Shown here: positions 1-6,913 of the stretch, one piece after another | Numbering within the stretch: position 1 is the first letter of the stretch | Layout of the letters: the number at the start of each line of letters is the position of its first letter | Assembly (NCBI GenBank): GCA_034436375.1 | Contig: DAOTVS010000096.1 | Span: 1 to 18,505 of the forward strand | Origin: DAOTVS01 sp034436375 | GTDB lineage: Bacteria; Chloroflexota; Anaerolineae; SpSt-313 | Direction of reading: 5' to 3' | DNA length: 18,505 bases | Translations under genes and position numbers: made by a program | The notes under the pieces: generated by a model | Database searches by the model: none | Told to the model about the DNA's origin: nothing | What the model saw: the letters and a program-made list of their open reading frames with translations, nothing else

Positions 1-388
1 GGCGCTCGTCTTTGCGTCTCGGAATGGTGATGCGTATGCCATGCCGCCGCAGGTACTGTCGATTGGCGCGACTGCTGTAGCCTTTGTCGCCGGCGACCCG
101 GTCTGGGCGCTTCTTGGGTCGCCCACGACCAGGGCGTTTGACGGCTCCGGCCTCCATAAGAGGCTGGAACATGGTAGATTCGTGCTGTTGGCCAGGCGTC
201 AGCAGGACAACCTAGAGCAATTGAACATAAATCCGCACACCATTTGTCGCCTGACGAGGCATACGGCAAAAGGGTGTGCGGATTTATGTTCAATTGCTCT
301 AGAGCTTACCATTGCCATCGGCACGGATATGGACCTTTGTCGAGAAGCCACCGCGGCTTCGGCCGAGGGCCTCGGCTACAGGGTCCCC
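1..388 (-). pseudogene. IS5-family transposase second frame (OrfB), interrupted and partial
   Basis: The -1 frame following the A6G site reads GDPVAEALGRSRGGFSTKVH and then RADGNGK up to position 305. The 91-bp hairpin then begins, and an in-frame TAG stop lies at 301-299. Beyond the hairpin the same frame resumes at 211 with VVLLTPGQQHESTMFQPL and runs through VAGDKGYSS, the second catalytic Asp region, to the window edge. The third catalytic residue (Glu) lies outside the window. The distance between the two coding parts is 93 nt, a multiple of three, but the stops inside the hairpin would truncate the protein. The pseudogene call is for this copy; truncation at the left is due to the window edge. 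Confidence 0.85.
212..302. repeat. 91-bp MITE-like hairpin inserted in the transposase gene
   Basis: Positions 212-241 and 273-302 form a perfect 30-bp inverted repeat around a 31-base loop. The arms begin and end with CTAG and carry CACACC/GGTGTG at the loop side. The element sits between the codons for GNGK and VVLLTPGQ of the transposase, so it arrived after the IS was in place, or within an ancestral copy of it. CTAG at both outer edges could be a target duplication. Restoring the site simply by deleting one copy would leave an in-frame TAG, so the exact boundaries are uncertain. No coding capacity. Confidence 0.9.
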
Positions 389-732
389 TTTTTTGCACCA
401 GCGGCGTGCTGGTGAGCGCGCACGATGGTGCCGTCGACAAAGTGAATAGACCAGTCGATCTGGCCCAGGGCATCATCTTGTTCCTGAATCTCAGCAAAGA
501 TGACATCCCAGATGCCGGCTTTCCGCCAACGATAAAAGCGACTGGCAACGGTCTGCCAGGGACCATAGCGCTCTGGCAGGTCACGCCATGGAGCGCCCGT
601 ACGCAGGATCCACAAGATGCCGTTGATGATACGGCGATGGTCTTCGGCCGGGCGGCCAACAGGTGGCTTCTGGGAGGGCAAGAACGGTCTGAGCCGCTCC
701 CATTGCCGGTTCGTTAAGTCACCTCGGTTCAT
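376..732 (-). CDS. IS5-family transposase, first frame (OrfA)
   Basis: This 118-residue frame is the N-terminal part of a DDE transposase of the IS5 family. It has the DUF4096-like start, with LTNRQWERLRPFLP near residue 6 and the GRPAEDHRRIINGILWILRTG and GAPWRDLP segments after it. It ends with FVDGTIVRAH, where D100 is the first catalytic Asp. At 394-388 the minus strand reads A AAA AAG in the right phase for -1 slippage (codons GCA AAA AAG). After this the zero frame stops, while the -1 frame continues as GDPVAEALGRSRGGFSTK. That is the expected way such elements make the full transposase. No Shine-Dalgarno sequence is obvious. The promoter's -10 lies only about 7 bases upstream of the ATG, so the transcript may be leaderless. 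Confidence 0.85.
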   Translation of the reverse strand: MNRGDLTNRQWERLRPFLPSQKPPVGRPAEDHRRIINGILWILRTGAPWRDLPERYGPWQTVASRFYRWRKAGIWDVIFAEIQEQDDALGQIDWSIHFVDGTIVRAHQHAAGAKKGTL

Positions 733-739
733 GCCCTAT

Positions 740-768
740 AGTATACATAACGGGAAGCGGGTTTGCAA
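740..768 (-). promoter_or_regulatory. Promoter of the IS5-type transposase
   Basis: On the minus strand TTGCAA (768-763) is followed, after 17 bases, by TATACT (745-740). The -35 box lies inside the presumed terminal inverted repeat, a common arrangement for IS promoters. The -10 is so close to the ATG at 732 that transcription would start at or next to the start codon. Confidence 0.5.
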
Positions 769-844
769 ACACACCCTAGTGCTGCGACTACACCCTCGAG
801 CGAGTCTGCTGAAGCAGGCCTGGCTTTGCTAGACCCGGTGCCCT

Positions 845-1954
845 TTACCCTCCCGGCACAAAGAAGAGCACGATCGCCAGCACCAGGTAGACGGCGACTA
901 ACTCCACCCCCTCGAACCAGGTCGACTCGCCATCCAGTGAGACGATGGCAAAGGCCAGCACCGAAAGGGTCACGCCCGCGACCTCAAAGATGCTGAAAAC
1001 CAGCGACAGGGGCTGCCGGATGGCGAAAGAGACCAGCACCAAGAGCGGCGCCACAAAGAGGGCAATCTGCGTGGCCGAGCCGGCGGCGATGTTCATGGCC
1101 AGCTCCATGCGATCCTTGCGGGCCATGGAGAGGGCCGAATAGTACTCGGCGGCATTGCCGATGGTGCCGATCACGATCACGCCGGTAAAAAGCTCGGAGA
1201 TGCCCAGCGCCGCCGCAGCTGTACTGATCGTGCTCACCAGCAGCTCAGCTTCCACGGCCGTCACCACCGTCACCACCAGCAACAGACTGGCCGACTCTCG
1301 CAAACTCAGCTGCCGCTCCTGCGGCTCGATGGCCACCACCTGGAACACGCTGCGGTGCGTGCGCAGGCTAAAGAGGAGGCTCGCTGTATAGGTGCCCAGG
1401 AGCACAATGGACACCAGAAAGCCGATGGGCAGCTCGCCCGGGGTGCGCGGTGCGAGCGTGCCGGCCACGGCCAGGTCGAAGACAGCCGGCATCACCAGGG
1501 CCACCGTCGCCAGGAATAGAAGCGCCGCATTGGCCCCCGCGCGGGTGCGGCTGAAGATCTGCTTCTCGCGGCCCCAGCCGCCGAGGAACATGGCCAGGCC
1601 CAGCGAGAGGAGAATGTTACCGATAATGCTGCCGCTGATCCCCGCCTGCACCACCGTGACGAGCCCCTGGCGCAGGGCAAAGAGGCTGATGATCAGCTCG
1701 GTCGCATTGCCAAAGGTGGCGTTGAGAAAGCCCCCTAGGCCAGGGCCCACGCGATTGGCCAGTTGTTCCGTCGTCCGCCCGATGAGCTCGGCCAGGGGGA
1801 TGATGGCCAGCGCCGAGACGGCAAAGACCAGGGTGCTGGGCGCACGCAGCAGATCCAGGAGCAGGCTCAAAGGCACCAGGAGCAAGAGCCAGTTCAGCCG
1901 GCTCTCCAGCACAAAGCGGGCCCAACAGGGCAAGCCCCCGGCTCGACGCGACAC
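845..1954 (-). CDS. cax: Calcium/proton antiporter, CaxA/ChaA type
   Basis: This 369-residue protein is a cation antiporter of the CaCA superfamily that exchanges Ca2+ (or a similar cation) for protons across the cytoplasmic membrane. It is almost entirely hydrophobic, with about ten to eleven membrane segments. Both family alpha-repeats are present: FGNATELI near residues 81-88 and GTIGNAAEYYSAL near 263-275, with conserved glutamates E86 and E270. The second repeat has Tyr where many members have His (GNAAEH). The charged stretch between the halves (around residues 207-219) is short. Length matches bacterial Cax proteins. The start is GTG at 1954, preceded by GAGGTGGGGG; an in-frame TGA lies 9-12 bases upstream, so no longer start exists. 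It appears to be a single-gene unit. The exact cation cannot be read from the sequence. Confidence 0.9.
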   Translation of the reverse strand: MSRRAGGLPCWARFVLESRLNWLLLLVPLSLLLDLLRAPSTLVFAVSALAIIPLAELIGRTTEQLANRVGPGLGGFLNATFGNATELIISLFALRQGLVTVVQAGISGSIIGNILLSLGLAMFLGGWGREKQIFSRTRAGANAALLFLATVALVMPAVFDLAVAGTLAPRTPGELPIGFLVSIVLLGTYTASLLFSLRTHRSVFQVVAIEPQERQLSLRESASLLLVVTVVTAVEAELLVSTISTAAAALGISELFTGVIVIGTIGNAAEYYSALSMARKDRMELAMNIAAGSATQIALFVAPLLVLVSFAIRQPLSLVFSIFEVAGVTLSVLAFAIVSLDGESTWFEGVELVAVYLVLAIVLFFVPGG

Positions 1955-2042
1955 GCCCCCACCTCAGCGCCATGCAGATCGGCAGGCCGCTTCTAGCCCG
2001 CCGATCCGGATGGAGCAAGATGCATACCGGGGGACGTAATGC

Positions 2043-2056
2043 GTGATCGGGATCAC
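2043..2056. promoter_or_regulatory. Possible operator upstream of the cation antiporter
   Basis: GTGATC-GG-GATCAC is a perfect 6+6 inverted repeat with a 2-base spacer, located about 90 bases upstream of the antiporter start. Such short dyads can bind a dimeric regulator, but chance occurrence is quite possible and no regulator is encoded beside it. Confidence 0.2.
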
Positions 2057-2137
2057 CTGCTCCCTGCCGGGCAGTATGCTCCGCCTCCGGCCGGCCTCAT
2101 TCCGGGCGGGGAGTTGGCGTGTACTATAGCCTGATAT

Positions 2138-2470
2138 CTAGGCCAGTTTCAGGTAGGCCTGGTATCCGATGCCAGCAGAAGGCAGGGTCGCCGATCCTAA
2201 AGGCAGCGCGCTGCCATCTGGCATACACACGCCGGCTATAACCCTGCGTGACGTCTCGGCAGCCTGGCGCACAATGGCGTCCAGGTAGGCCCGGAACCCT
2301 GGCCACCAAGCGCCGGAGAGCTCAACGGGCGCTTCTGCAATGACCGCCTTGCGGATGGCCTCCGCCTGGGCCGGGCTGACACGGCGCCGCTCCGCCCAAC
2401 GCGCCAGCAGCCGGTTCAGGCGCTCCTCGTCCAACGGCACCGCGCCAGGCGCTTGCTTCCGGGTGCTCAT
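2138..2470 (-). CDS. Small hypothetical protein, co-translated with ECF sigma factor
   Basis: This 110-residue protein matches no family I recognise. The first half is predicted to be helical and charged (ERLNRLLARWAERRRVSPAQ and following). The middle has GAWWPGFRAYLDAIV and the C-terminal third is Gly/Ala/Pro-rich and lacks a membrane segment. Its ATG (2470) overlaps the TGA of the sigma factor as ATGA, so translation is probably coupled. That position is where anti-sigma or accessory proteins often lie, but there is no zinc-finger anti-sigma (HxxxCxxC) motif and only one cysteine. An anti-sigma role is therefore only a possibility. The last gene of a three-gene operon. Confidence 0.75.
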   Translation of the reverse strand: MSTRKQAPGAVPLDEERLNRLLARWAERRRVSPAQAEAIRKAVIAEAPVELSGAWWPGFRAYLDAIVRQAAETSRRVIAGVCMPDGSALPLGSATLPSAGIGYQAYLKLA

Positions 2471-3054
2471 AAGCCGGCTTCCTCCTTATCGCTTTCGGGC
2501 ACACCATGCGCGCCCGCCCCCTGCATCTCTTCCAGCAGCCGGCGGCGCGCCAGCGAGATCTGGTAGCGGATCGTGCCGGCCGGCTTGCCCAGGGCTTGGC
2601 CGATCTGCCCGCTGGTCATCTCCCCCAGGACCTGCATCAGCAGCGGGGTGCGCAAGTCCGCGGGGAGCCGCCCGATGGCCCGGTCCAGCAGCGCCAGCTC
2701 CTCATCCGCCAGCAGCCTGCCGGCCGGCTCGTCCGCCGTTGGAGCGGGGTCCCCGGCATCATCGTCGAGGTCCTGCTCCACGGCCAGCCGCGTCGCCTGG
2801 CGGCGATAGTGATCGGTCAGCGCACTCCGCGCGACGGTAAAGAGCCAGTAGCGCTGCTCCCCCGGCGCGATGGCCTGCAGGCTGGGGAGATGGCGCCAGA
2901 CCCGCAGGAAAGCCTCCTGCAGCAAGTCCAGCGCCGCCTCGGGGTCGCCCGTTCGGCCCAGAAAGTAGGCGTGCAGCGCCTGCTGGTGCTCGGCATAGAC
3001 CCGGTCGAAGAGCGCTGCTGCCGGGGCAGGGCAATCGTCAGCGTTACTCCTCAT
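2467..3054 (-). CDS. ECF-type RNA polymerase sigma factor
   Basis: This 195-residue protein is a sigma-70 factor of the extracytoplasmic-function type. Region 2 spans about residues 15-85 (LFDRVYAEHQQALHAYFLGR, then ALDLLQEAFLRVWRHL, then the YWLFTVARSALTDHYRR stretch that contacts the -10). An acidic linker follows near residues 94-110. Region 4 spans about residues 125-180 (RLPADLRTPLLMQVLGEMTS, then a helix-turn-helix, then IRYQISLARRRLLEEM). The ATG at 3054 lies inside the last codons of the upstream gene, an 11-base overlap. The stop overlaps the downstream ATG. It should redirect RNA polymerase to a small regulon; the target is unknown, and its own operon is a candidate. No recognisable anti-sigma gene is adjacent. 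Confidence 0.9.
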   Translation of the reverse strand: MRSNADDCPAPAAALFDRVYAEHQQALHAYFLGRTGDPEAALDLLQEAFLRVWRHLPSLQAIAPGEQRYWLFTVARSALTDHYRRQATRLAVEQDLDDDAGDPAPTADEPAGRLLADEELALLDRAIGRLPADLRTPLLMQVLGEMTSGQIGQALGKPAGTIRYQISLARRRLLEEMQGAGAHGVPESDKEEAGL

Positions 3055-3973
3055 CGCCCGCCGCGATGATATTGCCCTGCTTCTCGACGGTCAGGAACTG
3101 CAGCAGGGGCACGAGCTCCTTGGGCGCCCTCAGGTCCCCGGCGAGCACGATTTCCGACACCTTCTCCTGAATCAGCTCCGCCGTCACGCCGGGCTCAATC
3201 GTGACGTCGCCGATGAGGACCAGGGTGGTCGGCTCTTTCAGGAACGTGAAGAAGGCCTGCCCGAAATGCTCGTCGCCCACGACAAAGCGCGGCTTCCCGG
3301 AGTAGTAGAGTAGCTGGCCGGAGACGCGCAGGCGCGGGCTCAGGACATTCTCGCTCTCCCGAGGGGCCACCATCTGCCCGGCGACGATCAACTGCCCGTA
3401 ACCCACCTTGGCGACAGGGCTGGTGACCAGGAGTTGGCCGCCGACGACCAGGATATCCTTCTCGTCCCCGGCCGGGTTGGCCAGGGCCTCGCCGCCCATC
3501 TTGACCTGGCCGCCCAAAGACTTGATCCGGGACCCCTGTGGATAGTAGATGACCTCACCCATGAGGCGCGTGAGCCCCGCCCCCAGGGCCGATTCACTCC
3601 CCTCGGGGGCAAAGACCTGCCCCATCACAACCATCCCCCGGTAGCCCACCTTTTCCACCAGGCTGGTGACCAGCAACTGGCCCATGACGACCAGGCAGGC
3701 TTCCGAGTCGCCCCCGGCAGTGGCCAGGGCCTCACCGCTCATCGTGATCTGGCCGGTAATCACCTTCACGTGTGTCCCGTCGGGGACGGGAACGGTGGCC
3801 GCCACATGCTCCTGGGGAATGGTCATGAACTTTTCCAACAGCGATTCCGGCACGAGCACGAGCGCCACATCGGCGATCTTGGTCACACCGTCCAGGCCCT
3901 CCGGCGATTTGTACCCGGTCAGGTCCAACACAGCGACATTCGTGATCTCTCGGGTCGGCGTTTGGCTTCCCAT
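3044..3973 (-). CDS. Beta-repeat protein with an internal 80-residue duplication
   Basis: This 309-residue protein has no signal peptide or membrane segment. It contains two clearly related blocks of about 80 residues, roughly 68-147 and 149-228. They share GQ(I/V)(T/K)M(S/G)GEALA, the stretch VV(M/G)GQLLVTS, VAKVGY/VEKVGY, (V/A)GQ(V/M)(F/V)AP and GE/Q-(V/L)(I/L)YY. A third, weaker copy may lie at 229-305. The alternation of short hydrophobic strands with Gly turns suggests a beta-helix or bactofilin-like polymerising fold, but this is inference and the family is not identified. The ATG at 3973 has a strong ribosome site (AAGGGAGGAA). It is the first gene of the operon with the ECF sigma factor, so it may be a regulatory input, a sensor or a target of it. 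Confidence 0.85.
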   Translation of the reverse strand: MGSQTPTREITNVAVLDLTGYKSPEGLDGVTKIADVALVLVPESLLEKFMTIPQEHVAATVPVPDGTHVKVITGQITMSGEALATAGGDSEACLVVMGQLLVTSLVEKVGYRGMVVMGQVFAPEGSESALGAGLTRLMGEVIYYPQGSRIKSLGGQVKMGGEALANPAGDEKDILVVGGQLLVTSPVAKVGYGQLIVAGQMVAPRESENVLSPRLRVSGQLLYYSGKPRFVVGDEHFGQAFFTFLKEPTTLVLIGDVTIEPGVTAELIQEKVSEIVLAGDLRAPKELVPLLQFLTVEKQGNIIAAGDEE

Positions 3974-4121
3974 CGGTATTCCTCCCTTGTGTCGATGGTC
4001 TCGGTTGGGGGTGTGATCTCCCCTCTCACTCTATAAAACGCACGAGAGTCGCATCTGTTGGGAATAGCCGGGGAAGGGTGTTGGGGTCCTTGCGTAGCGC
4101 GAAGCCCGGCTGCCGGCGCCG

Positions 4122-6020
4122 TCATTGATCATCCTGTGCCAGCAGCGGGAACTCGGTCACGCGCAGATTGGTGCAGCCGTAGGGGATGAGCGTGATCTCC
4201 TCCAGCGGCTGGGCGGAGCGCACCGGGCTCACCGGCAGCGGGCCGGCGGCATTGTGCTCGAGCTGCCACGCGGGCAGGCGCCGCCCCCGCGCCTGCACCA
4301 TGATGGGCGCGCCCTCTGACGAAAAGGGGCAATCGCCCACGGGCCGGCTCCAGAAGGTCAGCGAGCGCTCCGGGTGCTCCGGGTCCAACGCCAGGGCGTA
4401 ATTCCAGGGCGTCGTCGGGTAGACCTCCCAGTCGGCATGGGGCGCCTCACCCCGTACCTGCTTCCACTCTTCGCCCATCTTGAGCGCGTAGACCAGCGGC
4501 CCCCGCTCGATGGCCACCGAGTTGTGGTAGCCCCTCGCCACGCGCATGGGCATCGGCAGGCGCAGGGTCAGGTCCGCCCGTTCGCCCCACTCGCGCTCCA
4601 GGCAGCAAAAGCTCCCCGCCGCGGCCGCTTGCGCCGGGCTGCCCGCCGCCTGCACCTCCGCGCCCGCGGCCCAACCGGGGATGCGCAGATAGAGCGGGAA
4701 ATGGGCCGGGCGGTCGGCCTCCACGGTCAGGTGCAGCACGTCGTCAAAGGGGTACTCCGTCTCGCACGTCACCCGCACCTGCGCCTCGCCGATGCGCACC
4801 GTCGCCGCGCTGGGCGCATAGGCCACCGCCGCCAGGCCGCCGTCGGGGGTCCTCATCCAGAGGTGCGCGGCGAGCTTGGGCCAGCCCTGGCTCAGGTTGG
4901 CCGTGCAGCAGCCATAGTTGGGCTCCAACCCGAAAATGTTCGCATCGGGGCCGTTGTTCGTATAGACCCGGTCCTCGGCGATGCGGCAGAGCACCTGGTT
5001 GGCCTGCTGATCGTACTGGTGCGCCCACATATCGGGCGAAAAGGTGGCCGGCAGGGCGTTATAGGCGATGCGCTCCAGGCGGTCGGCCAGGGCTGGCTCG
5101 CCCAGGATGCTCACGAGCACCTCCAGCGAGTACATGTACTCGACCACCGCACACAGCTCGGTGCCCTGCGAGGGATCGCGCCCGGCATAGTGCTCGTCGC
5201 CGCTGAAAACCCCCGTCACCTGGCCGTGATAGCGGTCCAGCTCGGCCATGATCTGCCGCACCGCCTGCCGGTCGGCCTCGTCGCCCGACTGGCGGTACCA
5301 CACCCCCGGCGTCTTGACGGCCATGGCGTTGTTGACCACGTGCGTGCGCAGGTCGCACTCCTCGCGCGTCACCTTGCCCTTCCAGGCCAGGTCGGCAAAG
5401 TGGCCGCGCCAATCATAGCCCTGGGCGTGCACCTTGGCGGCCAGCGCCAGCAGCCAGGGCGCGCCCGTGCGCTCGTAGAGCCAGTGGATCGAGACGACCA
5501 GGTCGGCCCAGCGGAAATGGCCCCAATCGAAGAGCGGCTTTTCATCCAGCAGGGCATCCAGCCGCCGCAAAAAGCGCTCCATCACCGGCGGCACGCGCTC
5601 ATCGCCCGTGGCGTCACAATACTGGGTCATCGCTTTCAGGGTCACAAACACCGGCCAGGGGTCATAGGCCTGGTAGCGGTCGCCATAGCGCAGGTCGCGC
5701 ACGGGGCCGAGCCAGCCGTCGGCGTGCTGGTGGGTGAGGATATAGTCCATCCAGCGGCGCACCTTGCCCTGCAGGCGCGCATCGCCCAGCAGGTAGGCCA
5801 GGGGCGTCACCCCGTCCAGCCAGTAGGGAGCGCGCTCCCAGCCCTCCGCCCTACCGCCGATCCAGCCGCTCTCGGCGATGTCGGGCCAGAACTCGTCCAG
5901 GTGGCCGCTCAGCCCATCCGCCTGGATGCGCAGCTGCCGGCGGAGCCAGCCCAGGGGCCGGATGCTGCCCAGCGGCAGCGGGCGGAAGGCCAAAGGTTGC
6001 AGCGGGGTGATCTCTGTCAT
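4122..6020 (-). CDS. GH127-like beta-L-arabinofuranosidase (DUF1680)
   Basis: This 632-residue protein is an (alpha/alpha)6-barrel glycosidase of the GH127/DUF1680 group, which removes beta-L-arabinofuranose residues from glycoconjugates or related sugars. The N-terminus has the typical PLGSIRPLGWLRRQL and QADGLSGHLDEFWPD segments. Characterised members bind zinc through Glu-x-Cys and Cys-Cys. Here these are E288 and C290 (GTELCAVVEY) and C371-C372 (NYGCCTAN); one of the paired cysteines is the nucleophile in the known retaining mechanism. SGDE at 273-276 may provide an acidic catalytic residue, but I could not align it exactly. The C-terminal part (about 390-632) is a beta-sandwich. There is no signal peptide, so it should act in the cytoplasm on imported oligosaccharides. 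The ATG at 6020 follows AGGAGAGGG. Substrate cannot be fixed from sequence alone. Confidence 0.88.
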   Translation of the reverse strand: MTEITPLQPLAFRPLPLGSIRPLGWLRRQLRIQADGLSGHLDEFWPDIAESGWIGGRAEGWERAPYWLDGVTPLAYLLGDARLQGKVRRWMDYILTHQHADGWLGPVRDLRYGDRYQAYDPWPVFVTLKAMTQYCDATGDERVPPVMERFLRRLDALLDEKPLFDWGHFRWADLVVSIHWLYERTGAPWLLALAAKVHAQGYDWRGHFADLAWKGKVTREECDLRTHVVNNAMAVKTPGVWYRQSGDEADRQAVRQIMAELDRYHGQVTGVFSGDEHYAGRDPSQGTELCAVVEYMYSLEVLVSILGEPALADRLERIAYNALPATFSPDMWAHQYDQQANQVLCRIAEDRVYTNNGPDANIFGLEPNYGCCTANLSQGWPKLAAHLWMRTPDGGLAAVAYAPSAATVRIGEAQVRVTCETEYPFDDVLHLTVEADRPAHFPLYLRIPGWAAGAEVQAAGSPAQAAAAGSFCCLEREWGERADLTLRLPMPMRVARGYHNSVAIERGPLVYALKMGEEWKQVRGEAPHADWEVYPTTPWNYALALDPEHPERSLTFWSRPVGDCPFSSEGAPIMVQARGRRLPAWQLEHNAAGPLPVSPVRSAQPLEEITLIPYGCTNLRVTEFPLLAQDDQ

Positions 6021-6068
6021 ATTGCCCTCTCCTGTACGGGTAACCTCGTCGACTCGCCGGCAGGGCTC

Positions 6069-6096
6069 AGTATATCCATCCGGCGGTGGGGCTCAA
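6069..6096 (-). promoter_or_regulatory. Promoter of the GH127-like gene
   Basis: On the minus strand TTGAGC (6096-6091) and TATACT (6074-6069) are separated by 16 bases, about 50 bases upstream of the glycosidase start codon. Good match to the sigma-70 consensus. Confidence 0.55.
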
Positions 6097-6195
6097 AAAG
6101 AGGTACACCGGGCGCTGTGGGCTCGAGTTGGGATTGACGCAAGGCATTGTCCGGGCAGGGCGGAATAAGCTGAGATATCACAGACGCCCCCGCGG

Positions 6196-6223
6196 TTGAC
6201 GAGGGAGGAAAACCGGCCACAAT
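6196..6223 (+). promoter_or_regulatory. Possible promoter of the DUF218/YdcF-like gene
   Basis: TTGACG (6196-6201) and CACAAT (6218-6223) are 16 bases apart. The -35 is good and the -10 is moderate. It lies about 95 bases upstream of the chosen start. Confidence 0.35.
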
Positions 6224-6319
6224 GGTAAGGGGTGCATGCGCCCCATGCCACGGGCTCGCTCAGAGCCGCTGCGCATGCCTGACCTACACTGGGAGCAATT
6301 CTCCGAACGAGGGAAAAGC

Positions 6320-6811
6320 ATGAAGACGGCCATTGTCGTCCTGGGGTCCTCCAACGATACCCAGGGTAACCTGTCGACGATCGCCCTGGAGCGCTGCCGG
6401 GAGGCGCTATCTGCCTTCCGGGCGCACCGGGGAGCCTGGATCATCCCCACGGGAGGTTGGGGCGCGCATTTTAACACGACCGCAAAACCCCATTGGCGCT
6501 ATGTGCGGGCCTATCTGGAGGCCCAGGGCATTCCTGGAGCGTCTTTCCTGGCAGGCGTGGAGAGCGTCAACACCATCGAGGACGCCCGGCTGTGCCGGCC
6601 GGTGGTCGAGGGGCATGGGATCGAGGAACTGGTCGTGGTGACCTCGGATTTCCACGTGCCGCGCGCCCGCTTTCTGTTCGAGCGCGAGTTCCCGGGGGTC
6701 AGGCTCACCTTTCTGGGGGCGCAGACGCATCTGGGCAAGGACGAGCTGGCCCGCTTGCGGCAGCATGAGGAGCAAGCACTGGCCCAGCTTCGGGTGAGGT
6801 TCCCCAATTAG
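6320..6811 (+). CDS. DUF218 / YdcF-like family protein
   Basis: This 163-residue protein carries the DUF218 (YdcF/SanA-like) pattern: an N-terminal Rossmann-type strand (TAIVVLGSSN), IPTGGWG near residue 50, ESVNTIEDARLCRPVVEG (the conserved S/N-T-x-E/D region), and VVTSDFHVPRARFLFER (the S-x-F/H-x-x-R-A motif). YdcF of E. coli binds S-adenosylmethionine; other relatives act in envelope or vitamin B12-related functions, so the role here is unknown. No membrane anchor is present, which sets it apart from SanA-type members. The ATG at 6320 is chosen because homology begins there and GAGGG lies at 6309-6313. The upstream in-frame ATG at 6236 would add 28 unconserved residues. Confidence 0.8.
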   Translation: MKTAIVVLGSSNDTQGNLSTIALERCREALSAFRAHRGAWIIPTGGWGAHFNTTAKPHWRYVRAYLEAQGIPGASFLAGVESVNTIEDARLCRPVVEGHGIEELVVVTSDFHVPRARFLFEREFPGVRLTFLGAQTHLGKDELARLRQHEEQALAQLRVRFPN

Positions 6812-6837
6812 CCCGAAACAACTCTCCCGTATATACT
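6808..6837 (+). promoter_or_regulatory. Possible promoter of the lipoprotein gene
   Basis: TATACT at 6832-6837 is a good -10 box. The best -35 at suitable distance is the weak TTAGCC (6808-6813, 18-base spacer). It lies about 75 bases upstream of the start codon. Confidence 0.3.
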
Positions 6838-6913
6838 ACCCTCAGTCCGAGTTCAGGCGCCCAGCCCCACCCGGCGCCGCCCGACCTTCCTCTCCCAAAG
6901 GAGAACGCGCTCC

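Larger units (their letters stand above)
1..776 (-). mobile_element. Partial IS5-family (IS427-like) insertion sequence, cut by window edge
   Basis: The element reads leftward. Its outer end lies at about 775-776, where the minus strand reads CTAG and then GGTGTGTTTGCAAACCCGC, a plausible terminal inverted repeat after a TA/CTAG target. Inside are a first transposase frame (732-376), an A6G slippery site, and a second frame that runs off the left edge of the window. The other terminal repeat and the end of the transposase are therefore not visible. The family call rests on the transposase protein motifs; the IS427 subgroup is inferred from the two-frame organisation and the CTAG/TA junction. 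A 91-bp hairpin element interrupts the second frame, so this copy is probably inactive. Confidence 0.85.
6021..6319. other. Divergent intergenic region
   Basis: This 299-base gap separates the leftward glycosidase from the rightward DUF218 gene. It holds the glycosidase promoter (6069-6096) and a possible rightward promoter (6196-6223). An open frame starting at 6236 continues into the DUF218 gene, but the conserved family sequence begins only at 6320, so the extension is not counted. Nothing else was recognised. Confidence 0.6.

Noticed and set aside
212..302. Single CRISPR-like repeat or riboswitch
   Set aside because: Only one palindromic unit with no regular spacers, and it lies inside a transposase gene.
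2138..2470. Zinc-binding anti-sigma factor
   Set aside because: No HxxxCxxC motif and no membrane segment; only the gene position hints at such a role.
4030..4064. Possible promoter ahead of the beta-repeat protein/sigma operon
   Set aside because: TATAGA gives a fair -10 on the minus strand, but no -35 lies at a usable distance; a self-directed ECF promoter could not be recognised either.
4374..6137. Long open frame of 587 codons on the plus strand, opposite the glycosidase
   Set aside because: It is rich in Arg, His, Ala and Gly without any domain pattern, and mirrors the GC-rich third positions of the real gene on the other strand.
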